Shown here: piece by piece, positions 60,572-64,000 of the stretch
Layout of the letters: every line of letters begins with the position of its first letter
Position numbering within the stretch: the stretch's first letter is position 1
Assembly (NCBI GenBank): GCA_963827595.1
Contig: CAWHBT010000015.1
Span: 1 to 64,000, forward strand
Direction: 5' to 3'
DNA: 64,000 bases
Origin: DATEDA01 sp963827595
GTDB taxonomy: Bacteria > Pseudomonadota > Gammaproteobacteria > Burkholderiales > SG8-39
Made by a program: the position numbers and the translations under genes
Notes under the pieces: model-generated
The model's database searches: none
What the model saw: only the letters and a program-made list of their open reading frames with translations
Told to the model about the DNA's origin: nothing

Positions 60572-61708
60572 ATGCTGCTGACCCCCGAGCAGGAGATGCT
60601 CCGCGACTCGGTCCGCGCCTTCGCGCGCGAGCGCCTCGCGCCGAACGCCGCGGAGTGGGACCGGAAGGCGACGTTCCCGCGGCAGGCGCTCAACGAGATG
60701 GCCGGGCTGGGCCTCTTCGGCGTGTGCGTGCCGGAGCGCTGGGGCGGCGCGGGGCTCGACCACGTCTCGCTCGCGCTCGCGCTCGAGGAGATCGCCGCCG
60801 GCGACGGCTCCTGCTCGACGATCATGAGCGTGCAGAACTCGGTCGTCTGCGGGCCGATCCTCAACTTCGGGAGCGAGAGCCAGAAGAACTGGTGGCTCTC
60901 GCAGCTCGCGCGCGGCGAGCTGCTCGGCTGCTTCTGCCTGAGCGAGCCGCACATGGGCTCGGATGCGGCCGCCATCCGCACCCGCGCCGACCTCGTGGGC
61001 GACGAGTGGCTCCTCACCGGCGTGAAGCAGTTCATCACCACCGGCAAGCACGCCAACGTCGCGATCGTCTTCGCGGTCACCGACCGGAAGGCCGGCAAGA
61101 AGGGCATCAGCGCGTTCATCGTGCCGACCGACAGCAAGGGCTACGTCGTCAACCGCGTCGAGCACAAGCTCGGGCAGCGCGCCTCCGACACCGCCCAGGT
61201 CGCGCTCGAAGCCTGCCGCATCCCGCGCGAGAACCTCCTCGGCACCGAGGGCGACGGCTATCGCATCGCGCTCTCGAACCTCGAGGGCGGCCGGATCGGA
61301 GTCGGCGCGCAGGCGGTGGGAATGGCGCGGGCCGCGTACGAGGCGGCGCTCGCGTACGCGAAGAGCCGCGAGGCGTTCGGGAAGCCGATCATCGAGCACC
61401 AGGCGGTGAGCTTCCGCCTCGCCGACATGGCAACGCAGCTCGAGGTTGCGCGGCAGATGGTGCTCTACGCCGCGAGCCTCCGCGACGCCAAGCGGCCCTG
61501 CCTCAGGGAGGCATCGATGGCGAAGCTCTTCGCGGCCGAGATGGCCGAGCGGGTGTGCTCGGACGCGATCCAGATCCACGGCGGCTACGGCTACGTGACC
61601 GACTTCCCGGTCGAGCGCATCTATCGCGACGTGCGCGTGTGCCAGATCTACGAGGGCGCGAACGACATCCAGCGGCTGGTCATCGCGCGGGCGATCGCGA
61701 ACGAGTGA
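60572..61708 (+). CDS. Acyl-CoA dehydrogenase, short/branched-chain type
   Basis: The 378-residue flavoenzyme has LRDSVRAFARERLAPNA, CLSEPHMGSDAAAIRTRAD, WLLTGVKQFITTGKHANVAIVFAVTD in two parts, EGGRIGVGAQAVGMARAAYE with the Gly-Arg-Ile segment of the butyryl/isobutyryl/2-methylbutyryl branch, and IHGGYGYVTDFPVERIYRDVRVCQIYEGANDIQR. It is distinct from the isovaleryl-type enzyme at 56963. A GGAGG site precedes the ATG. Likely substrate is a short or branched acyl-CoA upstream of the mutase. Confidence 0.93.
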   Translation: MLLTPEQEMLRDSVRAFARERLAPNAAEWDRKATFPRQALNEMAGLGLFGVCVPERWGGAGLDHVSLALALEEIAAGDGSCSTIMSVQNSVVCGPILNFGSESQKNWWLSQLARGELLGCFCLSEPHMGSDAAAIRTRADLVGDEWLLTGVKQFITTGKHANVAIVFAVTDRKAGKKGISAFIVPTDSKGYVVNRVEHKLGQRASDTAQVALEACRIPRENLLGTEGDGYRIALSNLEGGRIGVGAQAVGMARAAYEAALAYAKSREAFGKPIIEHQAVSFRLADMATQLEVARQMVLYAASLRDAKRPCLREASMAKLFAAEMAERVCSDAIQIHGGYGYVTDFPVERIYRDVRVCQIYEGANDIQRLVIARAIANE

Positions 61709-61764
61709 GCGAACCGCCCGCACCCTCCGCGCCGGTCGCGCCGGCGTTCCCCGGGGAGCAGCTG

Positions 61765-62367
61765 ATGCCTGCACCGATCGACTTCTACTTCGACTTCTCC
61801 TCGCCCTACGGCTACCTCGCGAGCCACAAGATCGACGCGCTCGCGGCGAAGCACGGCCGCGAGGCGCTCTGGCGCCCCTACCTGCTCGGCGCGGCGATGA
61901 AGCTGACCGGCCAGCAGCCGCTGCCCTCGATCCCGCTCAAGGGCGACTACGCGCGGCGCGACTTCCTGCGGAGCGCGCGCTTCCACGGCGTACCGTATCG
62001 GCATCCCACCAGGTTCCCGATCGCCTCGGTCGCGCCGACGCGCGCGTTCTACTGGTTGAACGCCAAGGAGCCGCGGCGTGCGAAGGCGCTCGCCCAGGCG
62101 CTGTACGCGGCGTACTTCCTCGAGGACATCGACACGTCGCAGGCCGAGAACACCATCGCCGTCGCCGCGAAGCTCGGGCTGCCGGCCGACGAGGTGCGCG
62201 CCGGGATCAACGACCAGGCGGTGAAGGACCTGACGAAGGCCGAGGTCGACAAGGCGATCGCGCTCGGCGCGTTCGGCTCGCCGTACATCGTGGTCGACGG
62301 CGAGCCGTTCTGGGGCGTCGACCGGTTCGACCAGATCGACCGCTGGCTGTCGAGCGGCGAGTTCTGA
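61765..62367 (+). CDS. DsbA-fold 2-hydroxychromene-2-carboxylate isomerase-type protein
   Basis: The 200-residue protein begins IDFYFDFSSPYGYLASHKID, the kappa-class GST/HCCA isomerase start with Ser in place of the CxxC motif. Then follow WRPYLLGAAMKLTG, FPIASVAPTRAFYWLNA and GAFGSPYIVVDGEPFWGVDRFDQI. It probably binds glutathione. Such proteins are common next to acyl-CoA genes and their reaction there is not known. Confidence 0.9.
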   Translation: MPAPIDFYFDFSSPYGYLASHKIDALAAKHGREALWRPYLLGAAMKLTGQQPLPSIPLKGDYARRDFLRSARFHGVPYRHPTRFPIASVAPTRAFYWLNAKEPRRAKALAQALYAAYFLEDIDTSQAENTIAVAAKLGLPADEVRAGINDQAVKDLTKAEVDKAIALGAFGSPYIVVDGEPFWGVDRFDQIDRWLSSGEF

Positions 62368-62382
62368 CGGGATTCGTCCGAG

Positions 62383-62970
62383 TTGAAGTCCCTCTGCGTC
62401 TTCTGCGGCGCGAACCCCGGCGACCGGCCGGTGTTCGCCGAAACGGCGCGCCGGATGGGCGAAGCGCTCGCGCGGCGCGGGATCACGCTCGTCTTCGGCG
62501 GCGGGCGCGTCGGGCTGATGGGGGCGGTGTCGGCGGCCGCGCGCGACGCGCGGGGTCGCGTGATCGGCGTGATCCCGGCGGCGCTGCAACGGAAGGAGCT
62601 CGCGTACGAGGGCGGGGACCTGAGCGAGCTCGTCGTCGTCCGCTCGATGCACGAGCGGAAGGCCCGCATGGCCGAGCTCGCCGACGGGTTCGCCGCGCTG
62701 CCCGGCGGCTACGGCACCTTCGAGGAGATCTGCGAGATGATCACCTGGGCGCAGCTCGGCATCCACCGCAAGCCGTGCGGCCTGGTGAACGTCGACGGCT
62801 ACTTCGACGGCCTGCTCGCGCAGTTCGACCGCGCGGTGGCGGAGGGCCTGCTGCGCGCGTCGCACCGCGGACTGGTCGTCGACGCGCCCGACCCCGAGGG
62901 TCTGCTCGACGCGATGGCGGCCTGGGTTCCGCCGCCGCTCGAGTTCCAGCTCGACTGGCAGAGCACCTGA
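62383..62970 (+). CDS. LOG-family protein (TIGR00730, cytokinin riboside monophosphate phosphoribohydrolase type)
   Basis: The 195-residue protein has VFCGANPGDRPVFAETA at the start, FGGGRVGLMGAVSAAA and the signature ALPGGYGTFEEICEMITWAQLG (PGGxGTxxE) after a MHERKARMAELADGF block. LOG enzymes split nucleoside 5'-monophosphates into base and ribose phosphate. It starts with TTG at 62383; the ATG-less frame and family N-terminus support this. It has no obvious link to the acyl-CoA genes around it. Confidence 0.92.
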   Translation: MKSLCVFCGANPGDRPVFAETARRMGEALARRGITLVFGGGRVGLMGAVSAAARDARGRVIGVIPAALQRKELAYEGGDLSELVVVRSMHERKARMAELADGFAALPGGYGTFEEICEMITWAQLGIHRKPCGLVNVDGYFDGLLAQFDRAVAEGLLRASHRGLVVDAPDPEGLLDAMAAWVPPPLEFQLDWQST

Positions 62971-63003
62971 CCGCCGCGCCGGGCCGCGACCGCTGGAAAG
63001 GGA

Positions 63004-63432
63004 ATGACGATGACGACGGACGCGCGGCCCAGGGTGCTGGTCACGAAGATCGGCTTCGACGGGCACGACCGCGGCAGCCGCGTGGTCGCGGCCTATCTTC
63101 GCGACGCCGGGATGGAGGTGATCTACACGCCGCCGTGGCAGGAGCTCGCGGCCGTGGTCAAGCTCGCCACCGAGGAGGACGTCGACGTCATCGGGATCTC
63201 CTCGCTCGCGACCGACCACCTGATCGTGCCGAAGCTCATGGACGCGCTCCGCGCGGCCGGGCTGGGCGACGTCGCGGTCATCGTCGGCGGCATCGTGCCG
63301 GATGCGGACGAGGCGACGCTGCTCGCAAGCGGCGTCGCGAAGGTGTTCCATCCCGGAGCGTCGCTGGAGGAGATCGCGATGTTCATCCGCGACGTGACCC
63401 CGAAGGTACGCGCCGCGCGCGCGACCGCGTGA
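63004..63432 (+). CDS. B12-binding small subunit of an acyl-CoA mutase
   Basis: The 142-residue protein is a stand-alone cobalamin-binding domain: VLVTKIGFDGHDRGSRVVAAYLRDAG contains DxHxxG with the cobalt-ligating His, then VDVIGISSLATDHL (SxL) and VIVGGIVPDADEA (GG). Such a free domain is the small subunit of two-subunit mutases such as isobutyryl- or 2-hydroxyisobutyryl-CoA mutase and of archaeal-type methylmalonyl-CoA mutase. A second ATG at 63010 has better spacing to the GGAAAGGG site. It lies 10 bases before the large subunit. Confidence 0.93.
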   Translation: MTMTTDARPRVLVTKIGFDGHDRGSRVVAAYLRDAGMEVIYTPPWQELAAVVKLATEEDVDVIGISSLATDHLIVPKLMDALRAAGLGDVAVIVGGIVPDADEATLLASGVAKVFHPGASLEEIAMFIRDVTPKVRAARATA

Positions 63433-63442
63433 GGAGGCTGAC

Positions 63443-64000
63443 ATGAACAAGCCACTCGACGACCAGCTTTTCGACTCCGCCGCGGCCCGCTGGGAAGCGG
63501 AGTACGCCGAGGGAATCGGTGGAAGACCGTCCGGTCATCAACCGCTCCGGCATCCCGGTCAAGCCGCTATACACCCCGCGCGACTGGGACAGCGCCCGCT
63601 ACGACGACGGGCTAGGCTTTCCCGGCCAGCCGCCGTACACGCGCGGCATCTATGCGACCATGCACCGCGGCCGCACGTGGACCCAGCGCCAGCTGGTCGG
63701 GCTCGGCACGCCGGCGGACTACAACGCGCGGCTGCGCGATCTCATCGACCACGGCGCGACCGCCGTCTCGCTGATCCCGTGCAACTCGGTGTTCCGGGGC
63801 TACGACATGGACGAGGTCCACGCGGAGCTGCTCGGCACCTGCGGCACGGTCGTGAATTCCGCCGCGCACATGGGCGAGGCGCTCGCCGGCGTGGACCTCG
63901 CCCGCACCTCCTGCGCGATGAACGATCCGAGCCCGTTCACGCTCCTCGCGTTCCTGCTCGCGACCGCCAGGGCGCGGGGCGTGCCCTGGAGCGCGATCAC
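63443..64000 (+). CDS. Acyl-CoA mutase large subunit, N-terminal part (divergent; one frameshift; cut by window edge)
   Basis: The gene opens MNKPLDDQLFDSAAARWEAEY, shifts frame by one extra G near 63520 (atc-ggt-gaa-gac restored), then reads PLYTPRDWDSARYDDGLGFPGQPPYTRGIYATMHRGRTW in pieces and RGYDMDEVHAELL. The overall path is that of the B12 mutase TIM barrel. At the place of RPWTIRQYAGF in methylmalonyl-CoA mutase it has RTWTQRQLVGL, so the key Tyr is Leu, and SVAFDLPTHRGYD becomes SLIPCNSVFRGYD. Substrate is therefore probably not methylmalonyl-CoA. It pairs with the small subunit just upstream; the rest lies beyond 64000. Confidence 0.82.
   Translation, partial: MNKPLDDQLFDSAAARWEAEYAEGIGGRPSGHQPLRHPGQAAIHPARLGQRPLRRRARLSRPAAVHARHLCDHAPRPHVDPAPAGRARHAGGLQRAAARSHRPRRDRRLADPVQLGVPGLRHGRGPRGAARHLRHGREFRRAHGRGARRRGPRPHLLRDERSEPVHAPRVPARDRQGAGRALERDH

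Overview
The window looks like chromosomal DNA of a high-GC member of the Proteobacteria, most likely a betaproteobacterium. The evidence is a class I PHA synthase, ribosomal protein THX, the zapA-6S RNA-EVE gene order, hemE next to priA, the WbpV/WbpL/WbpM type of O-antigen genes, a Bug-type solute receptor, and strong G/C third-position bias throughout. The genus cannot be told from what is visible.

Region 1 (about 0.3-23.1 kb) is an O-antigen/LPS cluster. It holds the ABC exporter pair wzm-wzt, GDP-fucose synthesis (gmd, fcl, manC), several GT2 glycosyltransferases, an SGNH-fold protein, a WbpV/WbpL/WbpM-like block for making and priming a 6-deoxy-N-acetyl-hexosamine sugar, three methyltransferases, O-antigen ligase and MsbA. 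The cluster is a mosaic. It carries three toxin-antitoxin modules (RES/Xre, HigB/HigA, CopG/RelE-type), a Uma2 nuclease, a PIN-toxin stub, and relics of a glycosyltransferase, a flippase and a second manC.

Region 2 (23.2-30.8 kb) is cobalamin assembly and uptake: cobT-cobS-btuC-btuD rightward, facing btuF, cobU and btuB leftward. A clear cobalamin riboswitch precedes btuB. Two copies of a 60-bp hairpin-bearing unit precede btuF.

Region 3 (30.9-43.2 kb) is housekeeping: a ZapB-like gene, zapA, 6S RNA, an EVE protein, hemE, priA, an exported methyltransferase, THX, an oxygenase and a GNAT, bactofilin, argS, a SPOR protein, dsbA, an SDR and a metal-receptor fold protein. The bactofilin gene has a textbook sigma-54 promoter with two matching TGTCGY-N6-RCGACA palindromes upstream.

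Region 4 (43.3-64 kb) is metabolic: a cysteine hydrolase with an NCS2-like permease, an AtuA pair with a Bug receptor, sodC, gloB, a nitroreductase, a DMT exporter, phaC, an MBL hydrolase, a quinol NO reductase, and an acyl-CoA catabolic run. That run has an isovaleryl-CoA dehydrogenase-like enzyme, a thiolase, a second acyl-CoA dehydrogenase and a DsbA-fold isomerase. It ends in a split B12-dependent acyl-CoA mutase whose large subunit differs from methylmalonyl-CoA mutase at substrate positions.

At least fifteen single-base indels interrupt genes that are otherwise well conserved on both sides (WbpL, WbpM, a methyltransferase, bactofilin, Bug receptor, AtuA, MBL protein, NO reductase, a membrane protein, the mutase). 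The usual signature is one extra base, or one base missing from a G run, so assembly or sequencing error is more likely than mass gene death. No tRNA, rRNA, CRISPR array, transposase or prophage was seen.
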